Counted from the stretch's first letter, positions 7,038 through 14,086 are shown. The stretch is 14,086 bases of DNA from Tannerellaceae bacterium (GCA_031267205.1 JAIRZN010000043.1:1-14086); one strand, 5' to 3'. Made by a program: numbers and translations. Notes: a model not told the origin generated them from the sequence alone.

Positions 7038-9318
7038 CACGCCCTTGCTTTTTTATCTGCTCCTGCACTATTGCGTCGACTACGGCAATGGCCGTTAGGT
7101 TGAGTATGTCGCGTGTGGAGCTTTCCAAGTCGGTGAAATGTATCGGTTTGTTCAGTCCCATCTGTATCGGGCCGATTGTCTCGCCGGCGCCCATTTCGAG
7201 CAGGAGCTTATAGGCGCTGTTGGCCGAGCTGAGGTTGGGGAAGACAAGCGTATTCACGTCGCGGCCTCGCAAGCGGTTGAAGGGGTATGTCTCGTCGCGC
7301 AGCTTCCTGTCGAAGGCGAAGTTTATCTGCATCTCGCCGTCTATGAGCATGTCCGGATGTTGGCGGTGCAGGTATTCGATTGCTTCGTGCACTTTCAAAG
7401 GGCTACCCTGTCTGTCCGAGCCGAAATTGGAGTACGAAATAATTGCCGCCACCGGATCGTGCGCGAAGAACCTTACCGCATCGCAAGTCAGGCGCGCAAC
7501 GTCCTTGAGGACATCTGCCGAGGGGTGGCGGTTGATCAAAGTATCGGCCATGAAGAAGGTGCCTTTTTTGCTTACCAGTATATTCATTGCGCCGAAGTAT
7601 TTATAGGGCGGACGGATTCCTATTATCTCTTCCGCCAGCTTGATTACTTCCGAATAGCGGCTGTACACGCCTGTGATGAAGGCATCGGCCTCGCCTGTCT
7701 CAACCATCATCATCCCGAAGGCGTTACGGTTGACCATCTTCTCATAGGCTTCGGGGAAGGTGACGCCTTCGCGGGCCTTCTTCGCCGACAGGATTTCGGC
7801 GTAGCGCGCGCGGCGGTCTGCCTCGCGGTCATGGCGCATGTTCACTATCTCGATGCCGTCGATGTTCAGGCTTTCTTCGGCAGCTATTTTGTGAAGCCGC
7901 TCCTCGTTGCCGAGCAAGACGGGGTGGCATACGCCTTCGTTCCTTGCTTCCACGGCAGCCTTTAGCATGTTCGCATGATTGGCTTCGGCAAAGACTACGC
8001 GCTTGGGGCAGGCCTTGGCCATATCCATGAAGGAGCGCATGAGCGCGCTCTCGTAGCCCATCATCTCGCGCAAGCCGTTCGTGTACGCATCCCAGTCGTC
8101 GATGTGTTTACGGGCGACGCCGGAGTTTATGGCGGCGCGCGCGACGGCGATGGATACATTCGTAAGCAGGCGGGGGTCAAGCGGCTTGGGGAGGATATAA
8201 TCGCGGCCGAATGTGGTGCGCTTCATTTCGTAGGCGGCATTCACGATGTCGGGCACGGGCTCCTTGGCGAGTTCCGCTATGGCCTTGACGGCGGCGAGCT
8301 TCATCTCTTCGTTTATCGCCCTGGCGTGAGTGTCGAGGGCGCCGCGGAAGATGTAAGGGAAGCCCAGAACGTTGTTCACTTGGTTGGGATAGTCCGAGCG
8401 TCCGGTGGCGAAGATGATGTCGTCGCGCGACGACATGGCGTCGCCATAGGATATTTCCGGGTTAGGATTCGCCAAGGCGAACACGATCGGGGCGCGGTTC
8501 ATCGACCTTAGCATTTCCTTCGTCAGCACGTCGGCGACGGACAGGCCGAGGAACACATCGGCGCCCGCCATCGCCTCGGCGAGCGTATCGACGTTGCGCC
8601 CTGTGGCGAACTCCTGCTTGGCCTTGTTAAGGCCGGCGCGGCGGGTGGAGATAACGCCCTTGCTGTCGCACATCACTATGTTTTCCTTCCTCGCTCCCAG
8701 CATCACGTACAGCCTTGTGCAGGAGATGGAAGCGGCTCCGGCGCCGTTGACGACTATGCGCGCGTCCTCGATACGCCGGCCCGTTATCTCGAGGGCGTTC
8801 AGCAGGGCGGCGCCGGATATAATCGCCGTGCCGTGCTGGTCGTCGTGCATGACGGGGATGTCAAGCTCGGCCTTGAGGCGCGATTCGATCTCGAAGCATT
8901 CCGGCGCCTTTATATCCTCAAGGTTAATGCCTCCGAAGGTCGGGGCGATGGCTTTGACGGTCTGTATGAACCTGTCCGGGTCCTTCTCGTCGACCTCGAT
9001 GTCGAACACGTCTATGCCTGCAAAGATTTTAAACAGCAGACCTTTCCCCTCCATGACCGGCTTCCCCGCGACCGCGCCTATGTCGCCTAATCCGAGAACG
9101 GCCGTGCCGTTGGAGACGACAGCCACGAGATTTCCTTTGGACGTATATTTATACGCATCTAAGGGATTCTTCTCAATTTCCAAGCAAGGCTCGGCCACTC
9201 CGGGCGAATAAGCCAGCGATAAATCGGCCTGCGTACTGTAAGGCTTCGTGGGTATAACTTCGATCTTCCCCGGCTTGCCGTCGGAATGATACCGCAGCGC
9301 ATCTTCTCTTTTTGCCAT
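7027..9318 (-). CDS. maeB: NADP-dependent malic enzyme with C-terminal phosphotransacetylase-like domain
   Basis: A 763-residue two-domain protein of the MaeB type, converting malate to pyruvate and CO2 with NADP in the cytosol. The malic domain begins with QADLSLAYSPGVAEPC (30-45) and contains KGNLVAVVSNGTAVLGLGDIG (from 61), KPVMEGKGLLFKIFAG (86-101) and the metal region ELDIPVMHDDQHGTA (151-165). The nucleotide-binding loop is NGAGAASISC (191-200). From about residue 430 a phosphate acetyl/butyryltransferase-like domain follows (PKRVVFAEANHANMLKAA and onward). In MaeB proteins this domain is known to be regulatory, responding to acetyl-CoA, rather than an active transacetylase. I chose MAKREDALRYH at 9318 over the ATG at 9360, because a -7 box at 9349-9356 would start the transcript inside the longer version. 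The gene stands alone; pheS follows after 48 bp. Confidence 0.95.
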   Translation of the reverse strand: MAKREDALRYHSDGKPGKIEVIPTKPYSTQADLSLAYSPGVAEPCLEIEKNPLDAYKYTSKGNLVAVVSNGTAVLGLGDIGAVAGKPVMEGKGLLFKIFAGIDVFDIEVDEKDPDRFIQTVKAIAPTFGGINLEDIKAPECFEIESRLKAELDIPVMHDDQHGTAIISGAALLNALEITGRRIEDARIVVNGAGAASISCTRLYVMLGARKENIVMCDSKGVISTRRAGLNKAKQEFATGRNVDTLAEAMAGADVFLGLSVADVLTKEMLRSMNRAPIVFALANPNPEISYGDAMSSRDDIIFATGRSDYPNQVNNVLGFPYIFRGALDTHARAINEEMKLAAVKAIAELAKEPVPDIVNAAYEMKRTTFGRDYILPKPLDPRLLTNVSIAVARAAINSGVARKHIDDWDAYTNGLREMMGYESALMRSFMDMAKACPKRVVFAEANHANMLKAAVEARNEGVCHPVLLGNEERLHKIAAEESLNIDGIEIVNMRHDREADRRARYAEILSAKKAREGVTFPEAYEKMVNRNAFGMMMVETGEADAFITGVYSRYSEVIKLAEEIIGIRPPYKYFGAMNILVSKKGTFFMADTLINRHPSADVLKDVARLTCDAVRFFAHDPVAAIISYSNFGSDRQGSPLKVHEAIEYLHRQHPDMLIDGEMQINFAFDRKLRDETYPFNRLRGRDVNTLVFPNLSSANSAYKLLLEMGAGETIGPIQMGLNKPIHFTDLESSTRDILNLTAIAVVDAIVQEQIKKQGRVVQ

Positions 9319-9348
9319 AATGTATTCGTTTTTTAGGATTTTAGGCGA

Positions 9349-9356
9349 CAAATGTA
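9349..9356 (-). promoter_or_regulatory. Candidate -7 element for maeB (TACATTTG)
   Basis: The minus-strand TACATTTG fits TAnnTTTG and would start transcription near 9345, about 27 nt before the maeB ATG at 9318. The -33 position holds only a weak match. A second minus-strand match, TACTTTTG at 9413-9420, could be an additional upstream promoter; it also lacks a good -33 box. Confidence 0.5.
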
Positions 9357-9424
9357 TCAATTCTTTTATTATTCCCTAACATTTGTCTACTCCAACCTCC
9401 CATTGCGGAAGACAAAAGTATTTG

Positions 9425-9440
9425 CGCCCGTTTGCGGGCG
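9425..9440. other. GC-rich inverted repeat between maeB and higB
   Basis: CGCCCG-TTTG-CGGGCG is a perfect 6-bp stem with a 4-base loop, in the gap between two divergent transcription units. It is upstream of both predicted promoters and has no T-run, so it is not a terminator. A regulatory or structural role is possible, but chance in GC-rich DNA cannot be excluded. Confidence 0.4.
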
Positions 9441-9459
9441 GCGGCGGGGACGTTACCGA

Positions 9460-9491
9460 TTTGCGAATGTCGTTGCAGCAACTTATCTTTG
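9460..9491 (+). promoter_or_regulatory. Promoter for the toxin-antitoxin pair, with a palindrome in the spacer
   Basis: TTTG (9460-9463), a 20-bp spacer, then TATCTTTG (9484-9491) is a full match to the Bacteroidota promoter consensus, with a start predicted near 9495 and a leader of about 20 nt before the toxin ATG. The spacer holds the palindrome GTTGC-A-GCAAC (9472-9482). Type II toxin-antitoxin operons are usually repressed by the antitoxin at such sites, so this is a candidate HigA operator; that part is inference. Confidence 0.72.
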
Positions 9492-9513
9492 TCGGGAAAA
9501 AAAATAATACTAT

Positions 9514-9816
9514 ATGATTATACATTTCGAGAAAGAATATTTGCGTGACCTGTACGAAAAAGGTTATACGGGTGACAAAAAGCATCGTTACCAGCCTGAA
9601 ATTGCACACAAATACCAAAAATGCATTGATATACTCCTCGACATGAGCAGCGTTGAGGCGTTGTACAAGATCAGCTCGTTGAATTACGAAGTTTTGCAGG
9701 AAGGCGAAACCGCTATTTCCTCAATTTGGGTAGACCGGGGCCATCGCATCGAGTTCACAGTAGAAGAAAACGGTATCGAGCCTGTCGTTACCGTATACGA
9801 CATATCAGAACGATAA
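9514..9816 (+). CDS. higB: HigB-type toxin (RelE/ParE superfamily) of a type II toxin-antitoxin system
   Basis: A 100-residue basic protein resembling HigB/plasmid maintenance killer toxins, which as a family are ribosome-dependent mRNA interferases. Recognisable features are FEKEYLRDLYEKGYTGDKKH (5-24), PEIAHKYQKCIDIL (28-41), the segment LYKISSLNYEVLQEG around residue 50-64, and the conserved core WVDRGHRIEFTV (72-83), where RelE-fold toxins carry catalytic basic residues. Length is normal and no disruption is seen. The order toxin first, antitoxin second, 22 bp apart, is typical of higBA and supports the call. Composition is more AT-rich than the flanking malic enzyme gene, consistent with a mobile or accessory module. 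Toxicity is not shown by sequence. Confidence 0.87.
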   Translation: MIIHFEKEYLRDLYEKGYTGDKKHRYQPEIAHKYQKCIDILLDMSSVEALYKISSLNYEVLQEGETAISSIWVDRGHRIEFTVEENGIEPVVTVYDISER

Positions 9817-9838
9817 ATTCATCAAAAACAAAAATATC

Positions 9839-10183
9839 ATGATTACGCTAAAGGGCGTTGACCCTCGAATGATTGCGAACAACATCACTCCTTACAAACC
9901 GACGCATCCGGGCGAAGTTATCAGGGAGGAAATCGAATATCGGGGCATCACGCAACGTAGACTGTCTGTGCAAGTCGGTATTGTGCAACCGATTATAAAT
10001 GAATTATTGAACGGACAGCGCCCGATTACGTCACGCTACGCGCTGATCTTCGAAGCCACTTTGGGCATCGAGGCGGAAATGCTCATGCGTATGCAAATGC
10101 GTTACGACATGCAAACTATCAGGGAAAGCAAGGTCTGGGGAGAGCGGCTCAAGCAACTGAGCAAGAGGGAGCTGATTCCCTGA
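9839..10183 (+). CDS. higA: HigA-type antitoxin, helix-turn-helix (XRE family)
   Basis: A 114-residue antitoxin expected to bind and neutralise the HigB-like toxin and to repress the shared promoter. The HigA signature THPGEVIREEIEYRGITQRRL (22-42) leads into a helix-turn-helix at about 36-62 (ITQRRLSVQVGIVQPIINELLNG), followed by RPITSRYALIFEATLGIEAEM (61-81), a typical continuation in the family. I kept the start at 9839 because the N-terminal LKGVDPRMIANN stretch is found in Bacteroidales HigA proteins; the ATG at 9869 is an alternative. In a usual HTH several recognition-helix positions would be more polar than VGIVQPIIN, a small deviation. The stop lies 8 bp from the convergent DUF6261-like stop, leaving almost no room for a terminator. 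Confidence 0.9.
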   Translation: MITLKGVDPRMIANNITPYKPTHPGEVIREEIEYRGITQRRLSVQVGIVQPIINELLNGQRPITSRYALIFEATLGIEAEMLMRMQMRYDMQTIRESKVWGERLKQLSKRELIP

Positions 10184-10191
10184 CCGCGCCC

Positions 10192-10941
10192 TTACTCGTC
10201 GCCTTTGGCCGATGCCTGCCGGCGCGCGTAGACGCGGGCGAATTGGTCGATGGTGGCGTTAAGGTCTTTGACGATTTTCGCGTATGGGTTCGGTTCATTC
10301 GGGCGTCCGGAGAGGCGGCTGACGCCGTACAGCGTATCGACGCCTTCGGTGAAGCTTTTGAAGGCCTTGTCTACCATGGGACGCACTTCTTCCATCGTTC
10401 CTTTAAGGCTGTTAGCTTCCATATTTATTGAGCGTTCCTTGTAAATATTTCGGAACTTATCGTTCATCTCTTTCAACTTATCCACCATTCCGCTAATCCC
10501 GACAATCTTCGCTTCAGTCGAATACTGATGATTTTTCAGCTTCCTTATCATGCTGTGGATTAGCGCGCTTGCGGTATTCATCCCGGCTGTCGCTATCTCC
10601 TTGTGATTTTCCGTGACGTTCATCAGCTTTTCGGCCGCTTCCCTTTCCTCGCTTATGAAACTGTACGAGGCGGATTCTACGCGCTTGCGTATCATCATGT
10701 AGACGTCGTAACGCTCGCGTTTGGCTTCATAGACATATTTCGTCTCTACGGCCACCGGGTTTTGCTTGAAAACAATATTTTCCTTCTCAAACATGCGGAG
10801 GAAGACCTTCCACAAAGGCGATATTAGCTCAATATCCTCCGTTTGTTCATTTATCGTATCGCGGATATGACTGTAAAAGTCGAAATGTTCGGCATTCCTT
10901 AAGTTATGCGCGAGGGTTGAATGATTTTTTACGTGTTTCAT
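10192..10941 (-). CDS. DUF6261-like protein of unknown function
   Basis: A 249-residue protein that I match to the Bacteroidales family DUF6261, from its N-terminal LRNAEHFDFYSHIRD (14-28) and overall layout; the family has no known function. It has no signal peptide or membrane segment. Composition is highly charged and predicted almost entirely helical, with several stretches compatible with coiled coil, such as ISEEREAAEKLMNVTENHKE (95-114) and MVDKLKEMNDKFRNIYKERS around 150-170. The C-terminal third contains a GRPNEPNPYAKIVKDLNATIDQFA stretch ending in a charged tail. No catalytic motif is apparent. It converges on the toxin-antitoxin pair, and its start lies only 33 bp from the 41-bp repeat array. 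A -7 box ends 4 bp before the ATG. A structural or DNA-associated role is possible but unsupported. Confidence 0.75.
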   Translation of the reverse strand: MKHVKNHSTLAHNLRNAEHFDFYSHIRDTINEQTEDIELISPLWKVFLRMFEKENIVFKQNPVAVETKYVYEAKRERYDVYMMIRKRVESASYSFISEEREAAEKLMNVTENHKEIATAGMNTASALIHSMIRKLKNHQYSTEAKIVGISGMVDKLKEMNDKFRNIYKERSINMEANSLKGTMEEVRPMVDKAFKSFTEGVDTLYGVSRLSGRPNEPNPYAKIVKDLNATIDQFARVYARRQASAKGDE

Positions 10942-10945
10942 ATCG

Positions 10946-10953
10946 CAAAGGTA
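10946..10953 (-). promoter_or_regulatory. Candidate -7 element for the DUF6261-like gene (TACCTTTG)
   Basis: The minus-strand TACCTTTG matches TAnnTTTG exactly and ends 4 bp before the ATG, so the transcript would begin at about the start codon. No TTTG lies 19-21 bp upstream; the nearest TTG core is 25 bp away, inside the first degenerate unit of the 41-bp array. Confidence 0.5.
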
Positions 10954-10973
10954 TTAATTTTTTATTTTGATAT

Positions 10974-11354
10974 ATATACAATATTGGCTTATGATGAAAA
11001 TAAATTTCCGGCGTTTCCGCAATATTTGCGTAGCGTTAAAATAAAAGTCTAAGGCTTTCGCAATATCGGCGTAGCATCAAAACGTAAGTCTAACAATTTC
11101 CCAACCTTGCCGAAGCGTCAAAATAGTTTTTCAAAGCTTCGGCAACGTTGCCGGCGAGCCAAAATAGTTTTTCAAGATTTCGGCAATGTTGCCGGCGCGT
11201 CAAAATAGTTTTTCAAGATTCCGTCAACGTTGCCGAAGTATCAAAATAATTTTTTAAACATTCGGCAATGTTGCCGATGCACCAAAATAGTTTTTCAATA
11301 CTTCGGCAATGTTGCCGGCGCACCAAAATAGTTTTTCAAAACTTCGGCAACGGT
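10974..11354. repeat. 41-bp tandem repeat array with palindromic core, about nine units
   Basis: Units begin at 10974, 11015, 11056, 11097, 11138, 11179, 11220, 11261 and 11302, with a partial unit at 11343; every step is exactly 41 bp. The consensus has a GC-rich palindromic core, CGGCAAYGTTGCCG, then a CCAAAATAGTTTTTC segment. The core at 11140-11153 is a perfect 14-bp palindrome. Units from 11138 rightwards are close to each other, while those near the DUF6261-like gene (10974-11096) are heavily diverged. Core arms can also pair between neighbours, for example 11230-11237 with 11261-11268. Units directly abut with no unique spacers, so this is not CRISPR. No convincing gene lies here. Function is unknown: protein-binding array, structured RNA or neutral slippage repeat. 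Confidence 0.9.
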
Positions 11355-11506
11355 ATTTTCCATTGTATGGGACTCTTCCTAAGGGGAAATATTTCCTCCC
11401 GAATAACAGGAACGGGCAGGGCTTGGCAATAAAAAAAGGGATAGGCGCGCGGGCCTCTCCCTTTTTACACTTATATATCCCTGCGCAGATGCTCGTAGCG
11501 CGGGCG
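11353..11506. repeat. 154-bp dispersed-type direct repeat, copy 1
   Basis: This segment recurs 164 bp to the right with about 90% identity by hand count (16 differences in 154); the inner 11386-11506 part is about 95% identical. It contains the perfect palindrome GGAAATATTTCC near its left side, a long hairpin (11431-11466) and a conserved GC-rich right end around GCGCAGATGCT. It abuts the last partial unit of the 41-bp array. An open frame crosses both copies on the minus strand, but it reads through hairpins and array units and is not gene-like. Confidence 0.85.
11431..11466. terminator. Bidirectional terminator-like hairpin in repeat copy 1
   Basis: A7-GGGA-T-AGGC, loop GCGCGG, GCCT-C-TCCC-T5 folds with AGGC/GCCT (4 bp) above one mismatch and then a 9-bp A5GGGA/TCCCT5 stem. 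Flanking A and T runs give it intrinsic-terminator form on both strands. It may end the minus-strand permease transcript as a back-up to copy 2. Confidence 0.65.
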
Positions 11507-11516
11507 CGGAGGCTTA

Positions 11517-11670
11517 GTATTTTTGCCTGTATGGAAGTCTTTCCGAAGGGAAATATTTCCTCCCGAATAATAAGAACGGGCAGGGCCTGGCAATAAAAAA
11601 AGGGATAGGCGCGCGGGCCTCTCCCTTTTTCCACTTATATATCCCTGCGCAGATGCTTGTGGCGCGGGCG
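11517..11670. repeat. 154-bp dispersed-type direct repeat, copy 2
   Basis: Second copy of the element, 10 bp after the first ends, in the same orientation. The hairpin arms and loop are identical in both copies, whereas most differences cluster in the first 34 bases. That pattern suggests the hairpin and right part are maintained, or are the most recently homogenised. The copy ends 20 bp from the permease stop codon. Confidence 0.85.
11595..11630. terminator. Terminator-like hairpin in repeat copy 2, likely ending the permease transcript
   Basis: Identical in sequence to the hairpin of copy 1 and placed 61 bp beyond the permease stop. Read on the minus strand it is a GC stem followed by seven T residues, the form expected of an intrinsic terminator for that gene. 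Confidence 0.72.
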
Positions 11671-11690
11671 GGGAAATTTTTACATTATAC

Positions 11691-14066
11691 TTATTCCGAC
11701 TTGATGTTGAGGGCCGGATTTTCGTTCGCGGCGCGGTAACAGTTGAGGGCGGCGGTCGTTATGATAACGGCTAAGACGGCTGTTCCGGCGGCGAGGAAGA
11801 GGATGACGGGCAGCGCGGCCTTGTCGTCGAACCTCTCCAACCATCCTTCGGAGACGTACCAGGCTACGGCGCAGCCTATCGTCAACGCAGGCAGGGCCAT
11901 ACGCAGTACGGCGGCGAGGTAAAGGCGGAGGATTTCGCCGCTCGTTGCGCCGTTGATCTTGCGGATGGCCGTCTCCTTGCGGCGGCGGTTCATTTCGTCG
12001 TTCGTATATCCGAGCAAGCCCATGAGCGAGATCAGGAGCGTGGCGAGGCCCGCTGTCATGATCGAATCGCGGAATTTGCGCGAATCGCCGTAGCGGTTAA
12101 CCATCTCGGAGGGATAGGAATAGACGTTGACTGTTTTGTCGGGCAAAAGCGAGGCGAGGCGTTCGGAAACTGTGGCGACGGCTTCGGGCGTGAGGCTGTG
12201 GAGCTTGACGATTATGTTGCCGGCTACGCCGGAGGTGCGGAACATCGCCGAGGGCCGGTTGTCCTGGCTGCCGATAACGCCCAGACGGACATCGTCGTAA
12301 ACCCCGCAGATAGTGAACGTTTCATCCTTGCCTCTGCTGTGTTCCGATATGTAGACGCTTTTGCCGACGACGCCATCGGTCCAGTCGGCGAAGGCCTGCA
12401 TACGTTCGACGAAGCTGCGGCTCACCATCACCTCGCGCGAGGCTCCGGCGCCTTCGGTAAACGTGCGGCCTTCGGCAATGCGTATCCCCATGACTTCAAA
12501 ATAGTTGCTGCCGACGGAATAGAGGTCGGCTATGTTGAACAAATCGCGTTCGTCGCCAGGCAGGCGGACGTTGTTGCCGGAAAAAAATCCTTCAAGCGGC
12601 AAATAGTCCGCGCTTGTGACGCTTTGCGTTTCCGGCAGGCGAAGCATCTCTTCGAGGACGTTGCCGCGTTGTTCGGCGTTCAGGCCGGAGAGGCTGCAGT
12701 AGGCAATATTTTCGTACTCGTATCCCGGATCGTTGGCCGTCATGTAGTTGTATTGTTTGCCCACGATGGCGAGGAGGGTGACGAAGAAACCTGCGGCGAT
12801 GAACTGTACGCATAGCAGGCCGAGCTTCCAGCGGCGTTTGCTGTCGCTAAAGCGCCGGAAGGCGGCGGCCACCGGTATACGCGCGTAGAGATAGCCCGGC
12901 GCGAGGCTTGAGACGAGGAAAACGATGGCGCATACGGCCGCGAGCAGCAGGCAGCTTTGGAGGGTGAACAGGTCGTTGATGTTTGCGCCCAGCAATGAGG
13001 CGATGGCGTCGCGGAAGGTGTAAATCAGGGCCGCACATATTGCGAGCGAGACCAAAAGGTCGGCCAGCGTCTCGGCCATCATCCTTGCGTATATGTTCCG
13101 GCCCGACGCGCCGTAGCATTTATGTACGGCCATCTCCTTCGAGCGGTTTACGAGCGAGGATATTACGATCAGCAGGTAATTCATGACGGCCGTGAAGAGC
13201 AGCGCGAAGGCCAGGACGCCCAGCAGCCACATCGACTGCCGGACATCTTTGTCCGACGTGTGCAGGCCGTCGAGGGGCATGAGCGTGTAGTCGATTTCGA
13301 CGCCCGACTGCGACAGGCGCGCCTTGTCGAGATACTTCTCTTTCACCCGTTCGATGCCGTCGGCGACGGATTCCTCCTTAGCTCCGGCGGAGAGTTTGAC
13401 GTAGCTTATGTAGCGGTCGTTGCCCAGCCAGTTGAGCGAGCCGTCCCACGTAAATTCGCTTATCGAGGCGAGCGAGATGACCACGTCGTACGCCATGTGC
13501 GAGTTCTTCGGGATAGCTTCGAAGACGCCGCCTATGGTAATCGTCTTGCCCGGCCTGTCCTCTATGCGGAAAGTTTTCCCGACAGCCTGTCCGACGCCCC
13601 CCATGCGCTGCGCCATCTCCGACGATACCATCGCGTACATCGGCCGCGCGAGCGTCTCCTTAGCATCCCCCGCGAGGATTGGCCGCGCGAGGATGTCGAA
13701 CAGCGACGTGTCGCCCAGGATGATGTCGCCCGTGTATTTATTCTCTCCGGCGCGAAGGACGGAGTTGTCGCCGATGAACGTAAAGCGCGTCGCCGCCTCG
13801 ACTTCCGGCATGACGTCCTTCATGCCGACAACGACCGCGCCGCTTGTCTGGGAGTAACTTTTATCGCCGTCGGTCGATTTGTAGTTGGCTTGTACGCGGT
13901 AGACGCGCTCGACGTCGGGCGTGAAGCTATCGTAAGACTGCTCGAAATAAACCTTAGCCACCAGCGCCAGCGCGACAGCCAGTCCGACGCTCAGCGACGC
14001 TATCCGTATGAGGCCGTTGCGGCCTCTGCGGAAGATGGAGCGGAAGGCGATGATAATTGTCTTCAT
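11691..14066 (-). CDS. ABC transporter permease, FtsX/MacB type (two MacB_PCD-FtsX halves)
   Basis: A 791-residue inner-membrane protein of the large Bacteroidota MacB-like permease group. It has two homologous halves, each a periplasmic MacB-type domain plus an FtsX membrane core. Predicted membrane segments lie at about 22-42, 279-305, 331-350, 370-392, 415-436, 669-688, 722-738 and 751-773, eight in all. The conserved cytoplasmic coupling motif appears twice, KEMAVHKCYGA (310-320) and KETAIRKINGA (697-707), where the partner ATPase should bind. No ATPase, membrane-fusion protein or outer-membrane factor is in the window; they may lie beyond 14086, since only 20 bp remain upstream. In Bacteroidota such permeases often sit in tandem arrays near two-component regulators and have been linked to export or envelope stress. 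The substrate cannot be inferred. The start has no recognisable ribosome binding site. The gene is GC-rich relative to the repeat region it borders. Confidence 0.9.
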   Translation of the reverse strand: MKTIIIAFRSIFRRGRNGLIRIASLSVGLAVALALVAKVYFEQSYDSFTPDVERVYRVQANYKSTDGDKSYSQTSGAVVVGMKDVMPEVEAATRFTFIGDNSVLRAGENKYTGDIILGDTSLFDILARPILAGDAKETLARPMYAMVSSEMAQRMGGVGQAVGKTFRIEDRPGKTITIGGVFEAIPKNSHMAYDVVISLASISEFTWDGSLNWLGNDRYISYVKLSAGAKEESVADGIERVKEKYLDKARLSQSGVEIDYTLMPLDGLHTSDKDVRQSMWLLGVLAFALLFTAVMNYLLIVISSLVNRSKEMAVHKCYGASGRNIYARMMAETLADLLVSLAICAALIYTFRDAIASLLGANINDLFTLQSCLLLAAVCAIVFLVSSLAPGYLYARIPVAAAFRRFSDSKRRWKLGLLCVQFIAAGFFVTLLAIVGKQYNYMTANDPGYEYENIAYCSLSGLNAEQRGNVLEEMLRLPETQSVTSADYLPLEGFFSGNNVRLPGDERDLFNIADLYSVGSNYFEVMGIRIAEGRTFTEGAGASREVMVSRSFVERMQAFADWTDGVVGKSVYISEHSRGKDETFTICGVYDDVRLGVIGSQDNRPSAMFRTSGVAGNIIVKLHSLTPEAVATVSERLASLLPDKTVNVYSYPSEMVNRYGDSRKFRDSIMTAGLATLLISLMGLLGYTNDEMNRRRKETAIRKINGATSGEILRLYLAAVLRMALPALTIGCAVAWYVSEGWLERFDDKAALPVILFLAAGTAVLAVIITTAALNCYRAANENPALNIKSE

Positions 14067-14086
14067 TATTTTAATTTGGGGTGTAT

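Noticed and set aside
7138..7965. 275-codon plus-strand open frame opposite maeB
   Set aside because: A shadow of the strongly conserved malic enzyme in GC-rich codons; its translation has no family resemblance. The same applies to the plus-strand frames at 7975-8511 and 8594-9211.
9319..9360. Upstream start for maeB at 9360
   Set aside because: It adds 14 residues not seen in MaeB proteins and lies upstream of the predicted transcript start near 9345.
10974..11354. CRISPR array
   Set aside because: Units abut with no unique spacers, the 41-bp period is fully repeated, and no cas genes are in the window.
11254..11634. Open frame of 126 codons on the minus strand across the repeats
   Set aside because: It reads through both copies of the hairpin element and into the 41-bp array, so its internal duplication reflects the DNA repeat. 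It has no recognisable domain and no promoter.
12198..12815. 205-codon plus-strand open frame opposite the permease
   Set aside because: Antisense shadow of a well-supported membrane protein; low-complexity translation with no motif.

Overview
The window reads as a chromosomal segment from a member of the Bacteroidota, most likely order Bacteroidales. Three things point there. The housekeeping proteins look like Bacteroidales orthologues: a dCMP deaminase, a PheS carrying a four-cysteine insert, and a MaeB-type malic enzyme. There is a DUF6261-like protein, a family I know from that order. The promoters follow the phylum's TTTG / TAnnTTTG pattern, and Shine-Dalgarno sequences are largely absent. 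Species cannot be fixed from the sequence alone.

Layout. Positions 1-350 hold a decayed IS66 transposase on the minus strand that runs off the left edge. From 511 to 4463 a tightly overlapping plus-strand operon encodes dCMP deaminase, a C-terminal processing protease, MurB and a PhnP-like metallo-beta-lactamase-fold hydrolase; each start codon overlaps the previous stop. A convergent minus-strand group reads maeB (9318 to 7027), then pheS, nth and an unknown membrane-anchored protein (6978 to 4448). The last gene overlaps the tail of the plus-strand operon by 16 bp.

From about 9361 to 11690 the character changes to accessory DNA. It holds a HigBA-type toxin-antitoxin pair with a clear promoter, a DUF6261-like gene in convergent orientation, and about 750 bp without a credible gene. 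That gap is filled by two repeat structures: a 41-bp tandem array of about nine units with a palindromic core, and a 154-bp element present twice, each copy carrying a strong terminator-like hairpin. The right end (11691-14066) is one large FtsX/MacB-type ABC transporter permease on the minus strand.

How the genes work together. The left operon mixes nucleotide metabolism (dUMP supply), envelope proteolysis and peptidoglycan precursor synthesis. pheS, nth and the unknown gene are probably co-transcribed from a promoter overlapping the end of maeB. The most unusual content is the repeat-rich stretch at 10974-11670. I find no convincing new defence or biosynthetic system; the best leads are the 41-bp array, the duplicated hairpin element, the internally deleted IS66 transposase and the apparently leaderless genes.
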